From Bacteroidota bacterium (GTDB lineage Bacteria > Bacteroidota > Bacteroidia > Bacteroidales > F082): DNA of 41,382 nucleotides. Numbering within the stretch: position 1 is the stretch's first letter; each line of letters starts with the position of its first letter. A program made the position numbers and the translations under genes. The stretch lies in assembly GCA_016845105.1 (NCBI GenBank), contig JAERTF010000068.1:1-41382 (forward strand), written 5' to 3'. Below the pieces are notes generated by a model. It made no database searches and had not been told where the DNA came from. It saw only the letters and a list, made by a program, of their open reading frames with translations. This document shows, in pieces, positions 1 through 7,781 of this stretch.

Positions 1-165
1 TACTTTCAGTCCATAGTGGTTTATTTAAAAGTCTTATAAATAGTGTTACTCATATAAGAGATTAGTGTACTGGATTAATCCACCTGTTGTTTTATTTTCA
101 TTGCAATTTTATTGTAATTTTAGCAACTATAATGGTTACAACTAATGATATTAAATTTTTGAGCT

Positions 166-630
166 ATGATGAATAATAACGATATAATTAGACGCGTACG
201 TTATACATTTGAGCTTAGAGATTCGAAAATGGTTGAGATCTTTTCTGTGGTCAATTATAGTACTACACGAGCGGAAATAAGCAACTGGTTAAAAAAACCT
301 GGAGATCCAGCATATGTGGAAATAACTGATAATCAACTTGCAAACTTTTTAAACGGATTCATTGTTCATAGAAGGGGTAGAAAGGATGGCCCAGCTCCAA
401 TACCTGAGAGTAAGCTTAATAATAACATAATTCTTAGAAAGCTTAAGATAGCATTGAATTTAAAGGATATTGATATTATTGATATATTGAAACTTGTTGA
501 TGTTACCATTAGCAAGCATGAGTTAAGTGCCTTCTTTAGAAAGCCAACCCACATGCATTACAGACCATGCATGGATCAAATGTTACGGAATTTTTTGCAT
601 GGTATGCAATTACGGTATCATCCAAAATAA
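166..630 (+). CDS. DUF1456 family protein (YehS-like)
   Basis: A 154-residue soluble protein built from two copies of a domain of about 68 residues. Residues 4-70 and 85-152 both start with NN-x-I-x-R and share the pattern of short helices ending in a phenylalanine-leucine turn (LANFLNGF versus LRNFLHGM). This duplicated layout matches the DUF1456/YehS family as I know it. The family has no established biochemical role, and the basic helical repeats are compatible with nucleic-acid binding, which is only a guess. ATG at 166 is followed by a second ATG at 169, so the start is ambiguous by one codon. It stands alone: the next gene is on the other strand and ends 5 bases away. Confidence 0.85.
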   Translation: MMNNNDIIRRVRYTFELRDSKMVEIFSVVNYSTTRAEISNWLKKPGDPAYVEITDNQLANFLNGFIVHRRGRKDGPAPIPESKLNNNIILRKLKIALNLKDIDIIDILKLVDVTISKHELSAFFRKPTHMHYRPCMDQMLRNFLHGMQLRYHPK

Positions 631-635
631 ACATA

Positions 636-1364
636 TTAAAACTTAAAGATCATTACACTACTATCTGTATCTGTTAATGGTACAATGGGTGTGGATATAG
701 CTTTTGCAAAATCATCAACAGCCTTCATAATTCCTGGCCAATCAGGATTATAATCATGAACGATAATAACACCGCCGGATGATAATCTAGGATAGAAATA
801 TTCTAGTCCTGCTTTTGTAGGATTGTATAAATCAACATCCATATTAACTAGTGCAAATTTATAATCAATCAAGTTCTCGGTGGAATCTGGAAAATTACCT
901 TTGTGAAATTTGAACTTTTCGGATGTAAGTTTGTTTTTTACTCTATCTATAGATGTATCAGCAAAGTTGTGGATACTATATGTTGCAGCTTTGCCACTTT
1001 CAACATCCAAATCCTTTTGTTGAAAACCTTCAAATGTATCGAATAAATGAAACTCTCTGGTTGTATCCATGGCATGAATAATTTCAGCTGAGCTCCCCTT
1101 GTAAACACCTAATTCAGCAAAGTATCCACTTATATTTGATTTCTTCAATCTTTCAACCTGAAACCAAAAATTGAAAAATCTATCCTTATCTTTATACTTT
1201 CTTTCAAGTACTATCAGGTCTTTTGAAACATTTTTTTCTTTAACACTTTTCTTCCATAAAGCTGGTTGGTAGTTCTTTGTGAAAAAAATTGTCCATACGT
1301 AATAAATCATATATAACAATAGAATTGTTAACAAACAAATTTGAATGATGTTGAATGTACTCAT
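636..1364 (-). CDS. TylF/MycF-type O-methyltransferase with N-terminal membrane anchor
   Basis: 242 residues. Residues 5-29 form one hydrophobic segment, followed by a SAM-dependent methyltransferase domain. The domain shows the FAELGVYKGSSAEII nucleotide-binding loop, the FHLFDTFEGF segment, an acidic NMDVDLYNPT strand and the GGVIIVHDY segment where metal-coordinating acidic residues lie in the TylF (macrocin O-methyltransferase) family. Family members methylate sugar hydroxyls in a Mg-dependent way. The single N-terminal helix suggests the enzyme is tethered to the inner membrane with the catalytic domain in the cytoplasm, perhaps acting on lipid-linked or surface sugars. The substrate is unknown. 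It lies 32 bases downstream of folC and may be co-transcribed with it. Confidence 0.8.
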   Translation of the reverse strand: MSTFNIIQICLLTILLLYMIYYVWTIFFTKNYQPALWKKSVKEKNVSKDLIVLERKYKDKDRFFNFWFQVERLKKSNISGYFAELGVYKGSSAEIIHAMDTTREFHLFDTFEGFQQKDLDVESGKAATYSIHNFADTSIDRVKNKLTSEKFKFHKGNFPDSTENLIDYKFALVNMDVDLYNPTKAGLEYFYPRLSSGGVIIVHDYNPDWPGIMKAVDDFAKAISTPIVPLTDTDSSVMIFKF

Positions 1365-1396
1365 AAGTAAGGTCTTATTTATGATGGCAAATTTAT

Positions 1397-2689
1397 CTAA
1401 ATAACCTCAGCAACAACGAACGTGCTCCCACCAATAAATATTAAATCATTAATTCCAGCATTATTCTTTGCTGAATAATACGCCTGAAGAACTGAATTGT
1501 ATGATTTTCCGTTTAAACCTGCTTTAAATCCATGTTTAGCTAATTCGTCCTCATTTAAACCCCTTGGTATATCTGGTTTACAAAAATAGTAAGTTGCATT
1601 TTTTGGTAATAGTGTAAGGATACTAAATATGTCTTTTTCACTTACCATGCCAAGAACGAAATGAAGGTGATTAAAATTAAGGTCTTGAAGTTGCATAACT
1701 ATTGATTTAACTCCGTCAATATTATGACCAGTATCACATATGGTTCGTGGATTATTACTTATCTGTTGCCATCTGCCAAAAAATCCCGTATTCTGGATCA
1801 CATTTTCAACCCCAACTATTATGTTGTCACATGTTATTTCAGTAATTCTATTTTCTTTTAAATGGACTATTGTTCTTAATGCGGTTAGCATATTCTCTTT
1901 TTGGTATTCCCCAATTAGTGGCGATTTCAGGTTAGTGAAAATACTAGTATTATTATACCACATATCAAAAGACATTACCTTGTCATCTTCAGATTGTATT
2001 ATTCTTAATTCCATGCTATCATCGGCAAAAACCAACGGTGATCGTAATTCTCGAGCCTTATCAATGAATACTTGGTCAGTTTCAGGCTGATGTTTTCCGA
2101 TGATAACTGGTATGTGGTGTTTAATAATACCTGCTTTTTCAGCTGCAATTTTGTCAAGTGTATCACCAAGGAAAATAGTGTGGTCAATTCCAATATTTGT
2201 AATTACTGATATAATAGAATCACAAAGATTTGTTGAATCTAATCTTCCACCTAACCCTGTTTCAATTACAGCAAAGTCAACTTGCTCTTCAGCGAAATAA
2301 TCAAAAGCAAGCCCAACTGTCATTTCAAAAAAGGATGATGATATTTTTTCAAAGTCCTTTTTATGAGAATTAACAAAGTTTGTTACTTTTTCTTCGGGGA
2401 TGAGTTCTCCATTAATTTTTATCCTCTCACGAAAATCTTTTAGATGAGGAGATGTGTATAAACCTGTTTTTAAGCCAGCCTCCTGCAGAATAGAGGCAAT
2501 AATATGAGAAACACTTCCCTTTCCGTTTGTGCCTGCTACGTGAATTGCTGATACCTTTTTTTCAGGATTTCCCAATACAGACAATATTGCCTCGGTATTT
2601 GATAGGTCTGGTTTATAAGCTGCTTTTCCCACCCTTTGATACATGGGCAGTTGGTTAAAAAGCCATTTTATTGTTTCCTTATAATCCAT
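1397..2689 (-). CDS. folC: Bifunctional folylpolyglutamate synthase / dihydrofolate synthase
   Basis: 430 residues, a normal length for FolC. It adds glutamate to dihydropteroate and to folates in the cytoplasm, using ATP. The Mur-ligase-type P-loop GTNGKGS is at residues 53-59. The folate-family segments TGLYTSPHL, ETGLGGRLDSTN and ICDTGHNIDG are all present in the expected order, and the C-terminal domain ends in a glycine-rich FIGGSTFVVAEV segment. The ATG at 2689 gives a standard N-terminus (MDYKETIKWL). The upstream bases contain an exact TAnnTTTG element (2721-2728 on the minus strand). The gene is likely followed in the same transcript by the methyltransferase at 636-1364. Confidence 0.96.
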   Translation of the reverse strand: MDYKETIKWLFNQLPMYQRVGKAAYKPDLSNTEAILSVLGNPEKKVSAIHVAGTNGKGSVSHIIASILQEAGLKTGLYTSPHLKDFRERIKINGELIPEEKVTNFVNSHKKDFEKISSSFFEMTVGLAFDYFAEEQVDFAVIETGLGGRLDSTNLCDSIISVITNIGIDHTIFLGDTLDKIAAEKAGIIKHHIPVIIGKHQPETDQVFIDKARELRSPLVFADDSMELRIIQSEDDKVMSFDMWYNNTSIFTNLKSPLIGEYQKENMLTALRTIVHLKENRITEITCDNIIVGVENVIQNTGFFGRWQQISNNPRTICDTGHNIDGVKSIVMQLQDLNFNHLHFVLGMVSEKDIFSILTLLPKNATYYFCKPDIPRGLNEDELAKHGFKAGLNGKSYNSVLQAYYSAKNNAGINDLIFIGGSTFVVAEVI

Positions 2690-2720
2690 AGTCGTGATAT
2701 TGAAAATTGAAGTTTTCGTT

Positions 2721-2728
2721 CAAATGTA
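2721..2728 (-). promoter_or_regulatory. Candidate -7 element upstream of folC
   Basis: On the minus strand the bases read TACATTTG, an exact match to the Bacteroidota -7 consensus TAnnTTTG, 32 bases upstream of the folC ATG. I could not find a convincing TTG at the -33 position, so this is only a partial promoter. Confidence 0.35.
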
Positions 2729-2789
2729 CAAATTACCTTTTATTAGAAAGTATAATAGCTAATATTAACTTTGTTGAGACTGGTAATTA

Positions 2790-3287
2790 TTATTTATGTT
2801 TCCCTTGTAGATCATGTCGGTGTGGCTTTACACCAAAATATGCCTTCTCAAATTTTGCTAATGCAGTATTTAAGTCCTTAATATATTTCAAGTCAGTCGA
2901 TTGTTTTGCTTTCATTGAGAAAACTAACAATTCATGAAGTGATGATAACTGATTAATATATGTTGAATATTTTTCTTTATCAGATGGTATGGCAAACTTA
3001 ACTCTTTGTGTTAGGAAATATTGATTTACAATATCTTGAATTAAAGTAGCATGTGTTTCTTTTGTATTTATCCAACGCACAACCTGATTGTAGTTAATTG
3101 TCTCTTTGCTCTGCAACTTCGTAATTTGATTCATTGCTTTTTCGATGGTTTGAATATGTTCTTTTATAAGTTCAATTCGTAATTCATCGTTGTAAATACC
3201 ACATGGGACTTCACAGTGAGCTAATGATACTTTAGGAAGAAAGTTAATTAGTATGGTAGCTGATAGTAATAATGTTAATTTTTTCAT
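2790..3287 (-). CDS. sodN: Nickel superoxide dismutase with Sec signal peptide
   Basis: 165 residues. Residues 1-23 form a classical signal peptide (two lysines, hydrophobic core, ending VSLA), and cleavage after Ala23 would leave His24 as the new N-terminus. The mature protein begins HCEVPCGIY, the NiSOD nickel hook His1-Cys2-x-x-Pro5-Cys6-Gly-x-Tyr9. The rest is helical, with the WINTKETHA segment expected in the four-helix bundle. In NiSODs the His1 amine and imidazole and the two Cys thiols bind nickel and dismute superoxide. Here the signal peptide takes the place of the leader that a dedicated protease (SodX) removes in actinobacteria, so the enzyme should act in the periplasm. No sodX-like gene is adjacent. 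The C-terminus is His-rich (KPHRHDLQGKHK). Confidence 0.9.
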   Translation of the reverse strand: MKKLTLLLSATILINFLPKVSLAHCEVPCGIYNDELRIELIKEHIQTIEKAMNQITKLQSKETINYNQVVRWINTKETHATLIQDIVNQYFLTQRVKFAIPSDKEKYSTYINQLSSLHELLVFSMKAKQSTDLKYIKDLNTALAKFEKAYFGVKPHRHDLQGKHK

Positions 3288-3323
3288 TTTTGATATTTCT
3301 TAATTTAGAATAATTTTAAATTG

Positions 3324-3367
3324 CAAAGTAAAATAAAAAATGGATTGTGTTGCAATAATTTTACTTT
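3324..3367 (-). promoter_or_regulatory. Candidate sodN promoter spanned by a perfect 10-base inverted repeat
   Basis: On the minus strand a TTG (3353-3355) is followed after 21 bases by TTACTTTG (3324-3331), one base away from the TAnnTTTG consensus, 36 bases upstream of sodN. The same stretch holds a perfect inverted repeat: AAAGTAAAAT at 3325-3334 and ATTTTACTTT at 3358-3367. The arms cover the -7 element on one side and lie next to the -33 element on the other. Because both arms are upstream of the expected transcription start, they would act as DNA, for example as an operator for a metal-responsive repressor, and not as an RNA hairpin. AT-rich sequence makes chance palindromes fairly likely. 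Confidence 0.4.
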
Positions 3368-3380
3368 AATTGGTATAACA

Positions 3381-3414
3381 AAAAAAGTCCCTCCGCATCA
3401 GCAGAGGGACTTTT
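3381..3414 (-). terminator. Rho-independent terminator of secDF
   Basis: An 11-base perfect stem, AAAAGTCCCTC (3383-3393) and GAGGGACTTTT (3404-3414), closes a 10-base loop. On the minus strand it is followed by six Ts (3381-3386 complemented). It begins 20 bases after the secDF stop codon. Confidence 0.92.
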
Positions 3415-3433
3415 AAAGTCATTAGTTTATAAC

Positions 3434-6400
3434 TTATTTCTTTTTACTTTTTTTCGCTTTTATTTTTGCTTCTCTTTCAGCAACTTCTTTTTCCTGTTTG
3501 TCACCACCAAGTAAGTCGTAGGCAATTGGACTAGCAGTGAATAGGGAAGAATAAGTACCTACTAATACTCCGATTAGCAACGCAAAAATAAATCCTCTAA
3601 TTACCTCACCTCCAAAAATAAATATCACAAGTAACACAACAATTGTTGTTCCTGATGTATTAATTGTACGAGCTAAGGTACTATTTAAACCTGTATTTAT
3701 ATTGCTCTTAATACTGTGTTTAGGGAAAAGTGAAGTGTTTTCACGAATACGGTCGAAGATAATAACTGTATCATTAATTGAGTAACCAATAATTGTTAAG
3801 ATAGCAGCTATAAATGCCTGATCAATTTCCATGCTAAATGGAAGGATGCCATAGAATATGGAAAATAATCCCATGGTAATAATGGTATCATGGAATAGTG
3901 CAGCTACACCAGCCAATCCAAATTGCCATTTTTTAAATCGAGCAGCGATATATATAAAGATTATAATTAGGGCGAAGAAAATTGCAAAGTACGCTTTAGT
4001 TCTAATATCATATGCAATGGTAGGTCCAATCTTCTGAGAACTAAGAATACCTAGCATTTTATTTTCACCTTCAACATCCGATGAAAAATCAGCATATTTG
4101 ATTTCTTCAGTATAAAGTCCCTTCAAACCGTTGTGAAGTTTATCTTGAATAATGCCATCAATCTCAATACCGTCCTCGTCGATTAAGTATTTTGTTGTAA
4201 CTTTAATTTGTGAGTTAGCACCAAATGTTTTAACCTCAGGAGCATTACCTTCAAATTCAGCTGTAAGTGCTTTTCGTGCTTCTTCAGTATTAACATCTTT
4301 GTCAAATCTAATAACATAAGTACGACCACCTGTAAAATCAATTCCAAAATTTAAACCTTTTGTGGCAAGTGAACCAATACTTATGATTATTAATATTGCT
4401 GAAACAATATAGCCTTTCTTTCTCCAACCAACAAAATTCACTTTTGTATTTGCAAGAATATTGGCCGTTTTTTTATTTGAGAAGTTAACTGTCTTATTTG
4501 TGTTCAACATCCATGTGAAGATCATTCTTGAAATGAAAATCGCAGTAAATAATGAACTCAGAATACCAATTATAAGAGTAGTAGCAAATCCTTGTACCGG
4601 ACCTGTTCCAAATACATAAAGTACAATACCTGTAAGCAAAGTTGTAACGTTACCATCAATAATGGCAGAGTAAGCATTTTTATAACCGTCGGTTATGGCA
4701 AGTCGTAGTCCTTTACCTGCTCTAATTTCTTCCTTAATTCGCTCGTAGATAATTACGTTTGCATCAACTGCCATACCTAATGTTAGTACGATACCTGCCA
4801 TACCTGGTAGTGTTAGTACAGCTCCCAATGATGCAAGAACCCCAAATAGGAAGAACATATTGGCAATCAGAGCAAAGTTTGCAACTAAACCAGCACGGTT
4901 ATAATAAACTATCATATAAGCCAATACAAGAATAAATGCTAATATGAATGAGTTCATTCCTGCACTTACAGCTTCACGACCAAGTGATGGTCCTACAACA
5001 GCTTCTTCAACAATATGAGCCGAAGCAGGTAATTTACCGGCTTTAAGGATATTAGCTAAATCTTGTGCTTCATTTAAATCCATACTTCCGCCAGAAATAG
5101 AAGATCTACCACTTGGTATTTCACTATTTACCACAGGGAATGAATAAACATAGTTGTCAAGAACAATAGCTATTTGTTTACCAATGCTTTCTCCTGTCAA
5201 CCTTTTCCATACTTTTGCCCCTTGTGCATTCATTTGCATGTCAACAGCAATACCACCATTTTGGTCATAATCCTGACGAGCATCTACTATAACATCTCCA
5301 CCTAAAGCTGCACTTCCATCACGGTAACTTGCTTTTAAGGCAATTAGTTCAAGTACATCTGGTGTTTGTGGGTTTGGCTTAACTGTCCAAACTAGTTTTA
5401 AGTCTCTTGGAAAGATATCCTTAACTGTTTTAAGCATGTGGTTAATGCGAGCAGTATCTTTTATTGCAGCAAATCCTATTCTTGCAGTTTGGGCTGGGTA
5501 TGGTCTGCCCGATTCGTCCTGGGCGTATGAAGGTTGAAGGTATGCATAAAGAGGAAACTTCTTAGCATACTCCTTGAAATTCATATCATCTGCAGGGTCG
5601 GCAGTAGTATCAGCCTCTATTTGGTCAAGTAATTTGTTAGTTGACTCTTCATCATCTTCCAAAGTAGATTTTTCACTATCCTCAACTTCACCGTCTGCTT
5701 GAACTTTATTTTCAGTTGAACCATCAGCAGCAATTTCTTTTGCTTCTTCGGCTTCTAATGTCTCTTCATCCAAAATTTCTTCCGTTTTCAATGTTGCATT
5801 AGCTTCATCAAAATACGTATATAGTTCGGAAAAATTATAAGTTTCCCAAAACTCAAGTTTTGCAGTTCCTTGAAGTAACTTTCTAACACGTTCAGCATCT
5901 TTAATACCAGGAAGTTCAATCGCAATACGACCTGTAGTTGCAAGTTTTTGAATATTAGGTTGAGCTACACCAAAACGGTCAATACGAGTACGAAGAATTT
6001 GGTATGATCTATCAATTGCTTCATTAGCTTCTTTGTCGATAACTGCTAATACTTCTTCATTGGTTGAGTTAGTTGTAATTCCTTTGTCTTTAAATTCATA
6101 AAGAAAAATCGAAGCAAGCCTGGCATTTGGATCTATTTCGTTAAAGGACTCCCCAAATAAAGCAACAAAACCTTGTCCACTGCTTTTTTGTTTTTGATAA
6201 GCCATACTCATAGCTTGTCTGAAAACAGGGTCTTGACTTTTACCTGAAAGTGCATTAACTATATCACCTACTGATACCTCGAGCACAACGTTCATACCAC
6301 CTTTTAGGTCAAGGCCGAGATTAATTTCTCTTTCTTTACACTCTTTAAATGTATATCCAGTTACTAATATGTCATAAACTACTACATTGGAAATACTATC

Positions 6401-6625
6401 CTTGTAATAATTTTCTCTTGCGTTAGCAATTGAATCCATTAAATAGGATTCCAGAATCTGGTCTCCTCCTGCAAGTTTATTGGCCTCTTGAACGGCAGTT
6501 TCGTTTGTTGCATATTCTTTAGCTTTCTTTTCAACTCTGGTAGTTACGAATGTAAAACTAAGTTGGTAAAGACAAACTAAGGCAAAAGCAATGGCAAAAA
6601 ACTTAATAGCTCCTCTATTCTGCAT
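3434..6625 (-). CDS. secDF: Fused protein translocase subunit SecDF
   Basis: 1063 residues combining SecD and SecF, the proton-driven RND-type partner of SecYEG that pulls preproteins across the inner membrane. The SecD half has an N-terminal transmembrane helix, the NLGLDLKGGMNVVLEV motif, a long periplasmic domain and six helices with GMAVDANVIIYERI. The SecF half starts with its own FGIDFTGGRTYVIRF motif near residue 770 and has GYSINDTVIIFDRIREN. The tail is lysine-rich (KIKAKKSKKK), as expected for a cytoplasmic C-terminus. An acidic low-complexity insert of about 80 residues (bases 5580-5820) interrupts the SecD periplasmic domain. A well-formed promoter lies upstream and a terminator follows, so it is a single-gene unit. 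Confidence 0.97.
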   Translation of the reverse strand: MQNRGAIKFFAIAFALVCLYQLSFTFVTTRVEKKAKEYATNETAVQEANKLAGGDQILESYLMDSIANARENYYKDSISNVVVYDILVTGYTFKECKEREINLGLDLKGGMNVVLEVSVGDIVNALSGKSQDPVFRQAMSMAYQKQKSSGQGFVALFGESFNEIDPNARLASIFLYEFKDKGITTNSTNEEVLAVIDKEANEAIDRSYQILRTRIDRFGVAQPNIQKLATTGRIAIELPGIKDAERVRKLLQGTAKLEFWETYNFSELYTYFDEANATLKTEEILDEETLEAEEAKEIAADGSTENKVQADGEVEDSEKSTLEDDEESTNKLLDQIEADTTADPADDMNFKEYAKKFPLYAYLQPSYAQDESGRPYPAQTARIGFAAIKDTARINHMLKTVKDIFPRDLKLVWTVKPNPQTPDVLELIALKASYRDGSAALGGDVIVDARQDYDQNGGIAVDMQMNAQGAKVWKRLTGESIGKQIAIVLDNYVYSFPVVNSEIPSGRSSISGGSMDLNEAQDLANILKAGKLPASAHIVEEAVVGPSLGREAVSAGMNSFILAFILVLAYMIVYYNRAGLVANFALIANMFFLFGVLASLGAVLTLPGMAGIVLTLGMAVDANVIIYERIKEEIRAGKGLRLAITDGYKNAYSAIIDGNVTTLLTGIVLYVFGTGPVQGFATTLIIGILSSLFTAIFISRMIFTWMLNTNKTVNFSNKKTANILANTKVNFVGWRKKGYIVSAILIIISIGSLATKGLNFGIDFTGGRTYVIRFDKDVNTEEARKALTAEFEGNAPEVKTFGANSQIKVTTKYLIDEDGIEIDGIIQDKLHNGLKGLYTEEIKYADFSSDVEGENKMLGILSSQKIGPTIAYDIRTKAYFAIFFALIIIFIYIAARFKKWQFGLAGVAALFHDTIITMGLFSIFYGILPFSMEIDQAFIAAILTIIGYSINDTVIIFDRIRENTSLFPKHSIKSNINTGLNSTLARTINTSGTTIVVLLVIFIFGGEVIRGFIFALLIGVLVGTYSSLFTASPIAYDLLGGDKQEKEVAEREAKIKAKKSKKK

Positions 6626-6668
6626 TTGATCTTAATTATTAATTAATTACTTCAATTTTTTGAGCCTG

Positions 6669-6700
6669 CAAAAATAGAATAATATTTGAGAATTAGCAAA
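6669..6700 (-). promoter_or_regulatory. Promoter of secDF
   Basis: On the minus strand a TTTG (6697-6700) is followed after 20 bases by TATTTTTG (6669-6676). This fits the Bacteroidota -33/-7 consensus at normal spacing. It lies 44 bases upstream of the secDF ATG. Confidence 0.65.
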
Positions 6701-6744
6701 TTGATTTTAATTAACTTTAGGCACTTTTATTAATAGATATTATT

Positions 6745-7218
6745 ATGCATTTTTCGATTCGTAGACCTTTGTTCTTTTGTTGTTTTTTATCGTTCTTTAT
6801 TTCTTCTTGTTATAACCCCAAAACATCTCAAATAATGCAAGATATGAGACAGTTATCGGGTAGTTGGGAATCGTACAAAGGAGTTAAATTTAGTGAGAAC
6901 TGGAGGTATATGAACGATAAACTGTTGGAAGGCGAAGGATTTAGTTTAAACGGACGTGATACTTCATTTTACGAATCTTTATCAATAGCCAAGAAAGGAG
7001 ATTCGATATTCTATCGAGTTTATATTGGCGGTGACAATCAGGCTGTGGATTTCTTATTGATTGAAGCATCGAAAAAAAGCTGGACTTTTATAAATCCTGA
7101 TAATGAATTTCCACAGAAAATAGTTTATGATATGGAGTCAGATGGCATACTACTTGTTACCATATCAGACATGAAGGTGAATAAAAAGCAACGGTTCTAT
7201 TTAAAGAAAAACCGTTAG
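6745..7218 (+). CDS. Small lipoprotein, DUF6265-like
   Basis: 157 residues. An N-terminal hydrophobic stretch ends in the lipobox FFISSC with Cys22 as the likely lipidated residue, so the mature protein should be membrane-anchored on the periplasmic side. The rest is beta-rich, with LSGSWES near residue 38, NWRYMNDKLLEGEG, a WTFINPDNEFPQ segment and a C-terminal RFYLKK. This pattern resembles the DUF6265 family of small lipocalin-like barrels, which have no known function; the family name is from memory. The gene stands alone between divergent secDF and convergent DUF1801. A 7-base inverted repeat covers its last codons (7190-7216) but has no T-tract. Confidence 0.72.
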   Translation: MHFSIRRPLFFCCFLSFFISSCYNPKTSQIMQDMRQLSGSWESYKGVKFSENWRYMNDKLLEGEGFSLNGRDTSFYESLSIAKKGDSIFYRVYIGGDNQAVDFLLIEASKKSWTFINPDNEFPQKIVYDMESDGILLVTISDMKVNKKQRFYLKKNR

Positions 7219-7296
7219 ATAATTCTGAAATTACTCATTGTAGCTTCTTAAATATCTAATTACCGAAATCACCCCTCCTAATTAAGCCATAATACA

Positions 7297-7743
7297 TTAG
7301 TTCTGCATCCCAAGAAATGGAAGATGCTTGATTTTATGGTAAGTTAATGCTACGGTAATGCAGTGTTTTAGCTCAGCTAGAGGTGGGGTATCAGTAAAAT
7401 TCAATATAATTGCTCTGTTTCCCTCAAATTTAAAAATGTTAGCATAAATAAATCTAAATGTTGAGACCAATTTTGATGTGCACTTAAAATAGATTGCAGT
7501 TTGTTCAGGCTTTTTCTTCTTCCAGTCAATTCTTATCGTACTTCCAAATTTTGTGATGTAACTGGGTTCTCCCCATTTTAAGGTTTCTTCAAGTATATTA
7601 AGACCTTCAATTTCGAGGGCAGTACTAATTATCAATTTCCTGAGTGATAATATATGATCTTGAGCTACCATTGGATAACTACTAAAAACATCTTTAACTT
7701 TTGGATCACTTATTAATTCCAATTTATTTTTGTGTTTAGTCAT
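7297..7743 (-). CDS. DUF1801 domain protein
   Basis: 148 residues. It shows the pattern of the DUF1801/YdhG family: LISTALEIEGLNILEETLKWGEPSYIT in the first half, then IRIDWKKKKPEQTAIYFKC and a FEGNRAIILNF strand. The family fold resembles frataxin-like and iron-chaperone proteins, but no reaction is established. There is no signal peptide, so it should be cytoplasmic. It follows the ABC permease by 38 bases on the same strand and is probably the last gene of that operon. Confidence 0.8.
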   Translation of the reverse strand: MTKHKNKLELISDPKVKDVFSSYPMVAQDHILSLRKLIISTALEIEGLNILEETLKWGEPSYITKFGSTIRIDWKKKKPEQTAIYFKCTSKLVSTFRFIYANIFKFEGNRAIILNFTDTPPLAELKHCITVALTYHKIKHLPFLGMQN

Positions 7744-7781
7744 AATTTGTAATAGATCCCAAATGATCAGATATACTATGG

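Noticed and set aside
1..165. Possible gene end or promoter at the left edge
   Set aside because: All frames are interrupted by stops and no convincing -33/-7 pair precedes the DUF1456 gene; only a TAATTTTA near 115-122 is weakly similar.
7190..7216. 7-base inverted repeat AACGGTT/AACCGTT at the end of the small lipoprotein gene
   Set aside because: No T-tract follows and it lies within coding sequence, so it is not called a terminator.
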